The position numbers and the translations under genes were made by a program. Of a DNA stretch of 64,000 nucleotides, positions 38,219 to 47,506 are shown piece after piece (the stretch's first letter is position 1; each line of letters opens with the position of its first letter). A model generated the notes under the pieces. The model worked only from the letters and a program-made list of their open reading frames with translations, searched no databases and was not told the origin of the DNA. The DNA lies in the NCBI RefSeq assembly GCF_031453675.1, contig NZ_JAVIZX010000001.1:1488001-1552000 (forward strand). Direction: 5' to 3'. Source of the stretch: Paracidovorax wautersii. GTDB lineage: Bacteria > Pseudomonadota > Gammaproteobacteria > Burkholderiales > Burkholderiaceae_C.

Positions 38219-39913
38219 ATGCGATGGCAATGCGGCCCGGTGTGGGCCATGGGACTGGTGTGGCTGGCGGGGTGCTCGGCGCCGGTGGCGGCCTCTGCGC
38301 CGCCGCAGGAGATCTATCTGGTCCGGCAGAGCATCACGGTGGACGGCCAGCAGGTGATGCCTGAGCGATCGAGTTTCAGCGCGGTGACCGTGACCCCCGG
38401 AGCCGATGGCAGCCAGACGGTGCGCCAACGGACCTTGTGGTTCGGGCCAGCGGGCACAGGCTCTGGGTCGGGTTCCCTGGCACTGAGCCCAGACGATCCG
38501 CAGGAGCAGCAGGTGCTGGCCGTGATCGGCAGCGGCTTCGAGATGACGGTGGACGCGCAGGGCGTGGCCCGCGGCGTCCGTGCCGTCGACGCCCCGGCCT
38601 TTGCGGCCCTGCAGGCGCGCCACCCGGAGCTTGCCGACGGCATGGCTCCCCGCGAACAGGTGGCCGGCCTGCGCCCGCTGCGGTTGCCAGAGGGCTTGGC
38701 CGTGGGCCAGGAGATCGTGCGCGAGGAGCCTTCCGCGCAATGGGGCGTGCTCACCTCGCGCCTGCGGGTGCGTGCGCTGACCGACGACGTGGCCGTGATG
38801 GACGTGGGCCTGGAAGGTACGGGCATGCGCGGCCAGGGGCGCCAGGCCCTGCGCCGCCGCGACGGCATGCCGGTCGAGCTGCGGCTTGAACTGCAGACCG
38901 AGGCGCGCGGAGGGCGGCCGGCCGCCACACTGCGCTTGAACGCCACCCATCTCGGCGAGGGCCCCGATCTGACGCAGACCAGCGACGCCGACACCTACCG
39001 GCAGATCCGCGACGACATGCTGCAGGCTCTGGCGAACCCGCCCTTTTCCGCGCCCTCGGACGATCCGGGCGCCTACCGGCCCGTGCGGGACAAGGAGGGC
39101 GAGCTGGCGGACTGGATGCTGCCCGCCTCCGCGCTGGACACGCTCGAAGAGCAGCTGCTGTTTGCGGCGCGCCCGAATGCCAAGGGGCACCGCCCCTGGT
39201 TGGCGATCGGAGGGCAATTCGGCGTGGCACCCCCGGGCACGACCGATGAGGGCGTGATGCCCCCGATGGTCGTGGCCCATCTCCGCTCGGTCGCCCTGCT
39301 GGACGCCCAGGGCGCCGCGCTGCCCGGCGTCGCGCCGGTGCTGACCCTGCGCAAGCTGGTCGCCGCGGATCGGTACCGCGTGAACGAAAACGAGGTGATG
39401 TTCCCGTTCCGCCTGCCGCTGCAGGCCACGGCGGCCCAGCTCCAACCGCTGGACGCGGTGCGCATGGCGGTGGATGTGGAGGTGTATGAATGGGCGGAGG
39501 CCGAACGGGTCGCCGCCGGTGCGCAATCGCAGGGCAACCCGAACGCCCGTATCGTGTGGACCGCGCCGCAGCGCCTGTCCATCGACCAGGCAAGGCCCCC
39601 GGCCGCGGTGCGCGAAGGGCTCTGGACCCTGGCCGTTCCGCTCGACGCCCAGGGGCGCGAAATGCCGTCAGCCAGCATGCTGGCGCCCCGGTACATCGAC
39701 GACCCCGGGGCGCGGGACCCCCAGGCGCCGCTGCCGCTGGCCTGGGAGGTCGGCGCCATGCCGCTGCGCATCGACATCGCGGCGGCGCAGCCCATGGCCG
39801 CCGTGCAGCTGCGCCACTACCGATGGAAGCAGGTGCCGCGCGAATGGACGTTCCGCGACGCGCGAATCTTGGCGCGCCCTCCGGCTCCGAAGGCTGAAGC
39901 CCACCGGCCCTGA
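38219..39913 (+). CDS. Large lipoprotein of unknown function
   Basis: 564 residues. The signal peptide ends in a lipobox WLAGC with C19, predicting a lipid-anchored envelope protein. No domain family is recognised. It is rich in beta-prone, Val/Leu/Thr segments. There are two recognisable halves: an N-terminal part (about 30-270) with SRLRVRALTDDVAVMDVGLE and many short alternating hydrophobic strands, and a C-terminal part (about 290-550) with WLAIGGQFGVAPPG and VMFPFRLPLQATAAQLQPLD. No paralogue or partner in the window. It is flanked by the ferric reductase and a convergent LysR gene, neither informative. Confidence 0.7.
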   Translation: MRWQCGPVWAMGLVWLAGCSAPVAASAPPQEIYLVRQSITVDGQQVMPERSSFSAVTVTPGADGSQTVRQRTLWFGPAGTGSGSGSLALSPDDPQEQQVLAVIGSGFEMTVDAQGVARGVRAVDAPAFAALQARHPELADGMAPREQVAGLRPLRLPEGLAVGQEIVREEPSAQWGVLTSRLRVRALTDDVAVMDVGLEGTGMRGQGRQALRRRDGMPVELRLELQTEARGGRPAATLRLNATHLGEGPDLTQTSDADTYRQIRDDMLQALANPPFSAPSDDPGAYRPVRDKEGELADWMLPASALDTLEEQLLFAARPNAKGHRPWLAIGGQFGVAPPGTTDEGVMPPMVVAHLRSVALLDAQGAALPGVAPVLTLRKLVAADRYRVNENEVMFPFRLPLQATAAQLQPLDAVRMAVDVEVYEWAEAERVAAGAQSQGNPNARIVWTAPQRLSIDQARPPAAVREGLWTLAVPLDAQGREMPSASMLAPRYIDDPGARDPQAPLPLAWEVGAMPLRIDIAAAQPMAAVQLRHYRWKQVPREWTFRDARILARPPAPKAEAHRP

Positions 39914-39981
39914 GCGGCATCCACCCCTGCCACCGCGGCTGCAGGCGCAGCAGTACGGTGCTGCGGTCCTCCGCCGCCGGC

Positions 39982-40923
39982 TCAGCCCGTTGCCAGGGCC
40001 GCCGCCAGGTGGTCGATCCAGGCCCGGGCCCGCGCCGGCAGAAAACGGTTGGGTGGGTACAGCAGCCAGGCCGTTCCGGAATAGGCGGTGGTGTGGCGCC
40101 AGCCGGCCAGCACACGCACCAGCGTGCCGGCTTCGATCGCGGCCCGCGCCGTGAAGCCGGGCAGGCTGGCGATGCCCAGGTGCGCCAGGGCGGCGTCGCG
40201 CCGCATCTCGCTGTGGTTGGTGACGTAGCGACCGCGCACGGCGACGGTGGTGGTGTCCGCACCCGTGTCGGTGCGGCTGGCGCCGCCCGCGCGCACGAAG
40301 CGCCAGTGCCGGTCGCGCTCGTCCTCGCCCAGCGGCAGGCAATCGTGCCGCGCCAGGTCGCGCGGGTGCTGGGGCATGCCGCGCTGCGCCAGGTAGGCGG
40401 GGCTGGCGCAGACCACATGCTCCACCGTCTCCAGTGGCCGTCCGGCCAGGCCGGGCGGAGGCGTATCGGTGATGCGCAAGGCCAGGTCGATGTCTTCGGC
40501 GAACACATCCACCGTGCGGTCGGTCACGACCAGCTGCAGATCCACCTCGGGATGCGCTGCGAGGAAGGCCGGCACCAGCGGGTGGATGCGCTGGCGGCCA
40601 TAGGCCTTGGCCACGCTCATGCGCACCAGCCCGCGGGGCGTGCCGTCCGCATCGCCGGCCAGGGCCAGCACCTCGCGCGCAGCCGTTTCCAGCGGCTGGC
40701 ACCGCGCATAGGCGGCACGGCCGGCTTCGGTCAGACGCAGCTGGCGGGTGGTGCGTTCCAGCAGCCGCACGCGCAGCACGCCCTCCAGCCGCGCCACCTG
40801 CCGGCTCACGGCCGAAGGCGTCAGCCCCAGCCCGCGCGCCGCGGCAGAGAAGCTGCCGGCCGCCACCACGCGCGCGAAGACGGCCATGTCGGGCAGGCTG
40901 TCGAGGGCTTCATTCGTGCGCAT
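39982..40923 (-). CDS. LysR-family transcriptional regulator
   Basis: 313 residues. The winged helix (about 8-68) has MAVFARVVAAGSFSAAARGL, GLTPSAVSRQVARLEGVLRV and RLLERTTRQLRLTEAG. The effector domain (about 90-305) is of the type that represses or activates a single divergent gene. The start is 57 bp from the start of the divergent EamA transporter gene, the usual arrangement for a LysR controlling an exporter. The ligand is unknown. Confidence 0.9.
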   Translation of the reverse strand: MRTNEALDSLPDMAVFARVVAAGSFSAAARGLGLTPSAVSRQVARLEGVLRVRLLERTTRQLRLTEAGRAAYARCQPLETAAREVLALAGDADGTPRGLVRMSVAKAYGRQRIHPLVPAFLAAHPEVDLQLVVTDRTVDVFAEDIDLALRITDTPPPGLAGRPLETVEHVVCASPAYLAQRGMPQHPRDLARHDCLPLGEDERDRHWRFVRAGGASRTDTGADTTTVAVRGRYVTNHSEMRRDAALAHLGIASLPGFTARAAIEAGTLVRVLAGWRHTTAYSGTAWLLYPPNRFLPARARAWIDHLAAALATG

Positions 40924-40980
40924 ATGGAAGAGATCTTGTGCTGAACGGATGGATTATCGTCAGTGGTGCGCAAATCTACG

Positions 40981-41904
40981 ATGCGCCCCATGTCTGTGTC
41001 CTCTCCCGCTCTCGCGGCTCTTTCTCCTTCTTCCCCCTGGCTGCTGCGTGCTGCCGACGCCGCGCTGCTGCTGGTCGCCATCGTCTGGGGCACCAGCTAC
41101 GGCGTGGCCAAGGGCGCGCTTGCGTTCTACCCGGTGCTGGGTTTTCTGGCCGTGCGCTTTCTGCTGACCGCCGTGCTGCTGGCCCCGGCCTGCGTGGGCG
41201 CCAGCCGCGCGCAATGGCGGGCCGCCCTGCGCGCCGGTCTGCCGCTGGGCGGGCTGTTGACGGCGATCTTCCTGTGCGAAACCTATGGCGTGGCGCTGAC
41301 GCAGGCCAGCCATGCGGCCTTTCTGATCAGCCTGTGCGTGGTGTTCACGCCGTTCGCGGAATGGGGGCTGCTGGGCCGCCGGCCGGCGCGCGCGGTGTTC
41401 GCCTTTGCGGCCGTATCGCTGGCAGGTGCCGCGCTGCTCGCGGGGGGCTGGCCGCAGCATTGGAATGCAGGCGACGGCCTCATCCTGGCCGCCGCCGTGC
41501 TGCGGGCCCTGACCGCCTGCGCCACCAGCCAGCTCACGCGCCGCCATGCGCAGGCGCCCATGCTGCTGCTGACGGCGGTCCAGTCGGCCGTGGTCGGCAT
41601 CGGCTGCCTGCTGTTGGCCGTGGGAGCCGGTGGCCTGCCGCCGCTGCCGCAAGCCCCCGCCTTCTGGGGGGCCACGCTGTACCTGGTGCTGGGTTGCACG
41701 GTGTTCGCCTTCTTTGCGCAGAACTGGGCACTGCGCCACGGCTCTCCCAGCCGCGTGGGGCTGCTGATGGGGACGGAGCCCGCCTGGGGCGCGCTGTTCG
41801 CCGTGGTGTGGATGGGTGAACGGCTGGATGCGGGCGGGTGGCTGGGGGCGGCGCTGATCGTGGCGGCCGCCGGGTGGATGCTGCGCCGCGGCAGCGGTCG
41901 GTAG
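40981..41904 (+). CDS. EamA/DMT-family transporter, probable metabolite exporter
   Basis: 307-residue inner-membrane protein with ten predicted spans forming two EamA repeats. Repeat 1 begins DAALLLVAIVWGTSYGVAKG with LGFLAVRFLLTAVLLAPA, and repeat 2 contains LYLVLGCTVFAFFAQNWALR and LLMGTEPAWGALFAVVWMGE. The latter GTEPxWG region is a hallmark of the family. The ATG at 40981 is used; 40990 is equally possible and a GTG at 40963 less so. It is probably controlled by the divergent LysR gene. The substrate cannot be read from sequence. Confidence 0.88.
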   Translation: MRPMSVSSPALAALSPSSPWLLRAADAALLLVAIVWGTSYGVAKGALAFYPVLGFLAVRFLLTAVLLAPACVGASRAQWRAALRAGLPLGGLLTAIFLCETYGVALTQASHAAFLISLCVVFTPFAEWGLLGRRPARAVFAFAAVSLAGAALLAGGWPQHWNAGDGLILAAAVLRALTACATSQLTRRHAQAPMLLLTAVQSAVVGIGCLLLAVGAGGLPPLPQAPAFWGATLYLVLGCTVFAFFAQNWALRHGSPSRVGLLMGTEPAWGALFAVVWMGERLDAGGWLGAALIVAAAGWMLRRGSGR

Positions 41905-42111
41905 CAAAGGGCAGGAAGCACTCCGCAGGGGGCCAGCCGTCGTTTGTAGGCCAACGCCGCGAGGGGTGATCCGGTAACGAAGTGTGTACGTAGACGCTAG
42001 GACCGCACCGGATTGGGGCATGACATGTCTCGACCTGGTGCGTTGCAGGTCCCCGATCGGCCTGTTTTTGGTCATTTCGCCTCTTACAAAACTACGACTG
42101 CTTCGGCCCCT

Positions 42112-44034
42112 ATGACTGCCTGGATCACCCAACTGCGCTTTTCGCGCAAGTTCGCCCTCATCGGCGCACTTGCCTTCCTGCTTTTCGCCGTACCTACGGC
42201 GCTGCTCCTCCAAGCCACCGCCGAGAAGGTGGCGGTGGCCCAGCGCGAACGGCTGGGACTGGCGCCCGGCAGCGAACTGCTGCGGCTATTGCAGCAGACC
42301 CAACAGCACCGCGGGCTGTCGGCCGCCTTCCTGAGCGGCGCGGCGTCCGCCGGCGCCACCCGGCAGGAGCGCCAGAAAGAGGTGGAAGACACCCAGGCGC
42401 GTGTGCGCACCGCCCTGGCCCCGTTGGCGGACGGTGCGCTGGGAAGCCGGCTGGACGGCATCGTCACCGAATGGCGGGCCTTGGTGGCCGGCGTGTCGGG
42501 CAAGACGCTGACGGGGGTGCAGAGCAACCAGCAGCATGCCGCCCTGATCGCCCACCTGCTGGAGCTGATCGACGACGTGGCGAACAGCTCCGGCCTGGCG
42601 CTGGACCCGGACGCCAGCACCTACTACGTGCAGCGCGCGGTGCTGGGGCCGTTGCCCCGGCTGACCGAATCGCTGGGCCAGATGCGCGCGCGGGGCGCCG
42701 TCGTGCTGGGCCGCGGCGATGCGTCGCCCGAGGACCGCGCCCGCATCGACGGGCTGGCCGAGCGCTCACGCCAGAACTACGAAGACGCGCGCAAGGCGCT
42801 GGAATTGGCCGCCGGCCGCGACGGCCTGCCCGCCGCCGTGGAGCGTGCGCGTGCCGCCGCGGTCACGTCAGCGCAGGAGGGCTTCAAGCTGGCCGATGAA
42901 TCCATCATCCAGCCGCAGACCCTGACGCTCGCGTCCACGGAGTGGGTCGACCGCATGACCCGCGTCATCGATGCGCAGTTCGTGTTGGTCACCAATGCGT
43001 TCGACCTGCTGCGCGACTCGCTGGACGCGCAGATCAGCACATTGCGCCAGGGCCTGATCTGGCTGTGCGTGGCGCTGGCCGCACTGTCTTCGCTGGCGCT
43101 GTGGGTGATGGTGATGGTCACGCGCACGACCACCCGGTCGCTGGACAGCGCCGTGCGCCTGGCCGAAGCCGTGGCCGCCGGTGACCTGTCGATGCGGGTG
43201 CAGCCCCAGGGCCGCGACGAGGTGGCGCGGTTGCTGGCAGCCATGCAGGGCATGACCGTGCAGCTGAGCGGCGTGGTGGGCAGCGTGCGGTCCAACTCCG
43301 AGAGCGTGGCCACGGCCAGCGCCCAGATCGCCCAGGGCAATGCCGACCTGAGCCAGCGCACGGAAGAGCAGGCCAGCGCGCTGGAGGAAACCGCCGCGTC
43401 GATGGAAGAGCTGGCCTCCACCGTGCAGCACAACGCCGACACCGCGCGCGAGGCCAACGAGCTGGCCCGCAGCGCGTCGGACGTCGCATCGCGCGGCGGC
43501 GCCGTGGTGCAGCAGGTGGTGCAGACCATGCAGGGCATCAACACCAGCTCCAGCCGCATCGCCGACATCATCGGCGTGATCGACTCCATCGCCTTCCAGA
43601 CCAACATCCTGGCGCTGAACGCGGCGGTGGAAGCGGCCCGCGCGGGCGAGCAGGGCCGGGGCTTCGCCGTGGTGGCCAGCGAGGTGCGCAGCCTGGCCCA
43701 GCGCTCGGCCGCCGCCGCGCGCGAGATCAAGGAACTCATCACTGCCAGCGTGAGCCAGGTGGGCGAGGGCACGCAGCTGGTGGACCATGCCGGCCGCACC
43801 ATGCAGGAGATCGTCACCTCCATCCAGAAGGTGAGCGATCTGGTCGGCATCATCAGTGCGGCGACGGCGGAGCAGAGCGCCGGCATCGCCCAGGTGGGCG
43901 AAGCCGTGGCGCAGATGGACACCACTACGCAGCAGAACGCCGCGCTGGTCGAGGAAAGCGCAGCCGCGGCCAGCAGCCTCAACGGCCAGGCGCAGCAGCT
44001 GGTGCAGGCCGTGGCAGTATTCCGCCTGGCATGA
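42112..44034 (+). CDS. Methyl-accepting chemotaxis protein with NIT-like sensor
   Basis: 640-residue chemoreceptor. Span 1 (about 15-37) is followed by a periplasmic helical domain (about 38-315) that begins [20 protein letters not shown], the RGLSA signature of nitrate/nitrite-sensing (NIT) and related domains. After span 2 (about 315-338) come a HAMP ([20 protein letters not shown]) and a signalling domain with the invariant tip [20 protein letters not shown] and [20 protein letters not shown]-type methylation sites are seen in [20 protein letters not shown]. The C-terminus lacks a CheR-tethering pentapeptide. The start at 42112 is where the family begins. It overlaps the following DUF2127 gene by 4 bp. 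Confidence 0.92.
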   Translation: MTAWITQLRFSRKFALIGALAFLLFAVPTALLLQATAEKVAVAQRERLGLAPGSELLRLLQQTQQHRGLSAAFLSGAASAGATRQERQKEVEDTQARVRTALAPLADGALGSRLDGIVTEWRALVAGVSGKTLTGVQSNQQHAALIAHLLELIDDVANSSGLALDPDASTYYVQRAVLGPLPRLTESLGQMRARGAVVLGRGDASPEDRARIDGLAERSRQNYEDARKALELAAGRDGLPAAVERARAAAVTSAQEGFKLADESIIQPQTLTLASTEWVDRMTRVIDAQFVLVTNAFDLLRDSLDAQISTLRQGLIWLCVALAALSSLALWVMVMVTRTTTRSLDSAVRLAEAVAAGDLSMRVQPQGRDEVARLLAAMQGMTVQLSGVVGSVRSNSESVATASAQIAQGNADLSQRTEEQASALEETAASMEELASTVQHNADTAREANELARSASDVASRGGAVVQQVVQTMQGINTSSSRIADIIGVIDSIAFQTNILALNAAVEAARAGEQGRGFAVVASEVRSLAQRSAAAAREIKELITASVSQVGEGTQLVDHAGRTMQEIVTSIQKVSDLVGIISAATAEQSAGIAQVGEAVAQMDTTTQQNAALVEESAAAASSLNGQAQQLVQAVAVFRLA

Positions 44035-44564
44035 CCCCTCCCGCCCCGCAGCCCGTCGCCGCTTCCGCACCCGCTATCGCCCGCGCAGTCCACCACGGCG
44101 CGGGGCGTGGCCCGCTGCGCGCCATCGCCGGCTTCGAGGCGCTCAAGGGCGCGCTGGCGCTGCTGGCCGGCGCGGGCCTGCTCAGCGTGCTGCACCGCGA
44201 CCTGCACCAGCTGGCGGTGGCGCTCATCGGCCATATAGGCCTGAGCCCGGGCCAGCGCTACCCCGCGCTGTTGCTGTCGCAGGTGGATGTGTGGGCGCAT
44301 GAAGACCTGCACCTGCTGGTGATGGCGGCAGGCGCGTATGCCGCGCTGCGCTTTGCCGAGGCCATGGGCCTGTGGCGCGGCCGCGCCTGGGGCGAGTGGC
44401 TGGGCGCGCTGTCGGGGGGGCTCTACATCCCGTTCGAACTGTGGCATTGGGCGCACCGCCCCACCTGGCTGGCGAGCGCGGTGGTGGTGTTCAACGCGGC
44501 CGTGGTGGTTTATCTGGGATGGCAGTTGTGGGTGCGGCGATTGACCGCGCCTGCGGAGGTTTGA
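44031..44564 (+). CDS. DUF2127 membrane protein
   Basis: 177 residues, four predicted spans. The DUF2127 pattern is well kept: [60 protein letters not shown] and [15 protein letters not shown]. Function unknown. The start codon overlaps the chemoreceptor stop (ATGA), implying translational coupling and perhaps a shared membrane role, which is unusual for a chemoreceptor gene. Confidence 0.88.
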   Translation: MTPPAPQPVAASAPAIARAVHHGAGRGPLRAIAGFEALKGALALLAGAGLLSVLHRDLHQLAVALIGHIGLSPGQRYPALLLSQVDVWAHEDLHLLVMAAGAYAALRFAEAMGLWRGRAWGEWLGALSGGLYIPFELWHWAHRPTWLASAVVVFNAAVVVYLGWQLWVRRLTAPAEV

Positions 44565-44627
44565 GCCCCAGCGGCTCACGTTAAAACCCAGAAGAATATC
44601 GAACCGCGTTCAAATGCAGCCCAAGGA

Positions 44628-44633
44628 TATAAT
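44628..44633 (+). promoter_or_regulatory. Consensus -10 element for the RNA-binding-protein gene
   Basis: TATAAT in the AT-rich stretch CAAGGATATAATCTAGCGC, the clearest -10 hexamer I see in the window. No good -35 at 17 bp. It would start transcription near 44640, giving a leader of about 240 nt. Confidence 0.55.
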
Positions 44634-44639
44634 CTAGCG

Positions 44640-44878
44640 CTGTGCATCCCGCGGCTACGGCACCGCACCCCCACCGCAGTGCCTGCCCCCAGAGCGCAAG
44701 CTCTGGACCCCGCCGTCTTGCCCACCCTGAGGCGGGTGAAAGCTGCCGAGCGCAGCCCAACCGGTACCGAGGCGTGCATACCGAACGCCCGGCCCCTGCC
44801 AGAGGCTGCGGCTCCGAACCACCATCCCCTTCCAACAGCGCGCCTTCGTCGCGCTCCCTCTTCAGAAAGACGCTTTCC
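44640..44878 (+). other. Long structured 5' leader of the RNA-binding-protein gene
   Basis: No gene. It contains a perfect hairpin CCAGAGC-GCAA-GCTCTGG (44689-44706) with a GNRA tetraloop, then CCCCGCC pairing potential with GGCGGGT, and pyrimidine-rich ends. It could be a temperature-responsive or autoregulatory leader, as known for cold-shock RNA-binding genes. I cannot match it to a named riboswitch. Confidence 0.45.
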
Positions 44879-45226
44879 ATGAGCACCAAGATCTATGTGG
44901 GCAACCTGCCCTATACCGTCGACGATGAAAGCCTGCGGAGCAACTTCGCCGAGTTCGGCGGCGTCTCTTCCGCCAAAGTCATGATGGACCGTGAAACCGG
45001 CCGCTCCAAGGGCTTCGGCTTCGTGGAGATGGAATCCGCGGAAGTTGCGCAGGCAGCCATCACCGGTCTGCACGGCGTGTCCGTCAATGGACGCTCGATC
45101 GTCGTGAACCTGGCCCGTCCGCGCGAAGCGGGTGGTGGCGCGGGCGGCGGCTCGGCAGGCTACCGCGCCAGCGGGCGCGCGGACGTGGGCTATGGCAACG
45201 GCGGCTTCGGCGGCGGCCGCTACTGA
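44879..45226 (+). CDS. RRM-domain RNA-binding protein, glycine-rich
   Basis: 115 residues. A single RRM (about 4-80) has RNP2 IYVGNL (5-10) and RNP1 KGFGFVEM (44-51), with the conserved MDRETGRSKGFGFVEM context. A Gly/Arg/Tyr-rich tail follows (GGGAGGGSAGYRASGRADVG), as in cyanobacterial and proteobacterial cold-inducible Rbp proteins that bind single-stranded RNA. A strong upstream promoter, a long leader and a clear terminator indicate a highly expressed monocistronic gene. Confidence 0.93.
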   Translation: MSTKIYVGNLPYTVDDESLRSNFAEFGGVSSAKVMMDRETGRSKGFGFVEMESAEVAQAAITGLHGVSVNGRSIVVNLARPREAGGGAGGGSAGYRASGRADVGYGNGGFGGGRY

Positions 45227-45247
45227 GCGGTAGCCACCGCTTGAAAA

Positions 45248-45274
45248 GACCGGCTCCATCGGGCCGGTTTTTTT
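45248..45274 (+). terminator. Rho-independent terminator after the RNA-binding-protein gene
   Basis: ACCGGC, an 8-nt loop (TCCATCGG), GCCGGT and then TTTTTTT, starting 22 bp after the stop codon. The best-formed terminator in the window together with the one at 55888. Confidence 0.9.
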
Positions 45275-45421
45275 CGTCCCGATGTCCGCGATGCCCTCCG
45301 CGGCCGCGACGGACCAGCAAGGCACGGCGCGGCGCTGCCGGTCCGCGCGGCGGTCTCCGTCACGGCCTTGTCACGGCGGCCCGGCATCGTCCGGCTTTTG
45401 TTCCACGCAAGAGCCGTTCGC

Positions 45422-46780
45422 ATGTTCCCTCGCTCCCGTCTCGCCGCCTGTGCCGCACTGGCCTGTGCCTTTCTCTCCCCCGCACACGCCCAGCAGGCCT
45501 TTCCCGCCACGCTCGCCGGCCACGCCGTGCTGCCCGCGCAGTCGCTCATCGCCTCGCCCCAGGATGCACCGGCCGACCTGCAGACCAGCGGCAAGTTCAC
45601 CACGCCCCGGCGCGTGGACGCGCTGGGCAGCGTCGAAGGCCTGTCCTACGGCCGTCCCACGGGCGTGTCGCTGCCCTTCAAGGGCCAGCCTGCCCAGGGC
45701 CACTCGGGCATCAAGCGCATGGCCGACGGCACGTTCTGGATCCTCACGGACAACGGCGCCGGCGCCAAGGCCAACTCGCCCGACTTCATGCTGTACCTGA
45801 ACCACTACGCGGTGGATTTCCAGACCGGCCATTTCAAGCGCCAAAAAACGGTGTTCCTGCACGACCCCGACAAGAAGGTGCCGTTCCGCATTGCCGAAGA
45901 GGGCACGAAGCAGCGCTACCTGACGGGCGCGGACTTCGACCCCGAGAGCTTCCAGTTCGCGGGTGGCGCGCTGTGGATCGGCGAGGAGTTCGGGCCGTAC
46001 CTGATCAAGGCCGACCTGCAGGGCAAGGTGCTGGCGGTGTTCGAGACGCAGGTGGACGGCAAGGTCGTGCGTTCGCCCGACCACCCGGCCATCACCGCGG
46101 CGGCTGCGCCGGATGCCAAGGCGCCGGCCTTCGAGGTCAAGCGCTCCAAGGGCTTCGAGGGCATGGCCTCTTCCAAGGACGGCAGCAAGCTCTACGCGCT
46201 GCTGGAAGGCCCCCTGTGGAACGAGTCCGCCAAGGCCTATGAGGCGGTGGAGGGCGGCAAGCAGTACCTGCGCGTGCTGGAGTTCGACGTCAAGGCCGAG
46301 CAATGGACCGGCCGCCACTGGAAGTACGTGCTGGAGGCCAACCACCACGCCATCGGCGACTTCAACATGATCGACGCCACCACGGGCCTCATCATCGAGC
46401 GCGACAACGGCGAGGGCACGGCCGACCAGGCCTGCCCCGAAGGCCAGAAGCGCACGGACTGCTTCCACGACCTGGCGAAATTCAAGCGCGTCTACAAGGT
46501 GGAGCTGACCGATGCCAACGCCGGCGGCGAGCTGCGCAAGGTGGACTACATCGACCTGATGAACCTGCAGGACCCGCAGCGCCTGGCGAAGAAGCCGCTC
46601 AACCACGGCGTGCTGACCTTCCCGTTCTTCACCATCGAGAACGTGGACGTGGTGGACGCCACGCACATCGTCGTGGGCAACGACAACAACCTGCCGTTCA
46701 GCAGCAGCCGCGCGCCGAACCAGGCGGACGACAACGAGCTGGTGCTGCTGGAAGTCGGCGAGTTCCTGCGCGCCAAATAA
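45422..46780 (+). CDS. Esterase-like activity of phytase family protein, secreted
   Basis: 452 residues, signal peptide (about 1-23, cleavage near AHA-QQAFP). The rest matches the phytase-like esterase beta-propeller family: GHSGIKRMADGTFWILTDNG, GADFDPESFQFAGGALWIGE, EFGPYLIKADLQGKVL, GFEGMASSKDGSKLYALLEG and LIIERDNGEG. Acidic residues in these blades would bind metal. Substrate unknown; phosphate esters are a guess from the family. ATG 45422 is chosen as it gives a proper signal peptide. Confidence 0.87.
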   Translation: MFPRSRLAACAALACAFLSPAHAQQAFPATLAGHAVLPAQSLIASPQDAPADLQTSGKFTTPRRVDALGSVEGLSYGRPTGVSLPFKGQPAQGHSGIKRMADGTFWILTDNGAGAKANSPDFMLYLNHYAVDFQTGHFKRQKTVFLHDPDKKVPFRIAEEGTKQRYLTGADFDPESFQFAGGALWIGEEFGPYLIKADLQGKVLAVFETQVDGKVVRSPDHPAITAAAAPDAKAPAFEVKRSKGFEGMASSKDGSKLYALLEGPLWNESAKAYEAVEGGKQYLRVLEFDVKAEQWTGRHWKYVLEANHHAIGDFNMIDATTGLIIERDNGEGTADQACPEGQKRTDCFHDLAKFKRVYKVELTDANAGGELRKVDYIDLMNLQDPQRLAKKPLNHGVLTFPFFTIENVDVVDATHIVVGNDNNLPFSSSRAPNQADDNELVLLEVGEFLRAK

Positions 46781-46905
46781 GGTCTGCGCAGGCGGGGGCC
46801 GGCGCCTGCAGGGGCCGCGCCCGCTCCTTGGCGTGGCGCAAGGGCGCGTGCGGCAGCGCGGTGTATAAGCGGCGCACCCGATTTCCGCCCTGCACCGCGC
46901 CAGCC

Positions 46906-47376
46906 ATGTCCTTGCCCGATCCCGCCCCTTCGCATTTCGAACGCCAGCATGCGTGGCTGGACGCGCAATTGCATGCCCACCTGCTGGACGTGGCCGGGGG
47001 CGACTTCGGCAGCGCGCTGCAGCGACTGCAGCAGTGGTGGGCGCATCTGGAACGCCACATCGACATCGAGAACACCCGGTTGCTGCCCCACGTGCCCGAG
47101 GGCCCCCGCTGGGCGGCGCGGGTGTACCGGCTGGAGCACGAGCGCATCGCCGAACTGGCGGGCGACTACCTGCAGCGCGTGCAGCAGGTGGTGCGCCATC
47201 CGCCGCAGGACGAGACCGGCCGGCGCCGCGCCGTGCTGATGCTGCTGGACTCGGCCCACACCCTGCGCCATGTGCTGGAGCACCACCACGAGCGCGAGCA
47301 CACCGCGCTCGCCCGCGAGCTGCCGCTGGACGTGCAGCAGGCCGCCTGGGCCGGCGAGGGCGCTGCCGCCGGCTGA
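46906..47376 (+). CDS. Hemerythrin-like (HHE) protein
   Basis: 156-residue helical-bundle protein. Likely di-iron ligands come from HAHLLDV, HLERHIDIENTRLLPH, LEHERI and RHVLEHHHEREHT, giving the His/Glu spacing of HHE domains in the right order. It may bind O2 or NO or help repair iron centres. GTATAAG upstream (46862) could be a -10 element. It stands alone between the esterase and riboflavin synthase genes. Confidence 0.82.
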   Translation: MSLPDPAPSHFERQHAWLDAQLHAHLLDVAGGDFGSALQRLQQWWAHLERHIDIENTRLLPHVPEGPRWAARVYRLEHERIAELAGDYLQRVQQVVRHPPQDETGRRRAVLMLLDSAHTLRHVLEHHHEREHTALARELPLDVQQAAWAGEGAAAG

Positions 47377-47506
47377 ACGAACCGAACGCGCACGCGGCGC
47401 AGGGGCCCGCCGGCAGCGCCCGCGCGCGCCACGCGGGCATGGGCCGGCTGGCACAATCGATCGAACGCCTTTCCCTCACATCCCTTCTTCCCCCTTCATC
47501 CGCGCC

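Noticed and set aside
41905-42111. Flagellar sigma-28-type promoter before the chemoreceptor
   Set aside because: No TAAA with GCCGATAA-like spacing could be found in the gap.
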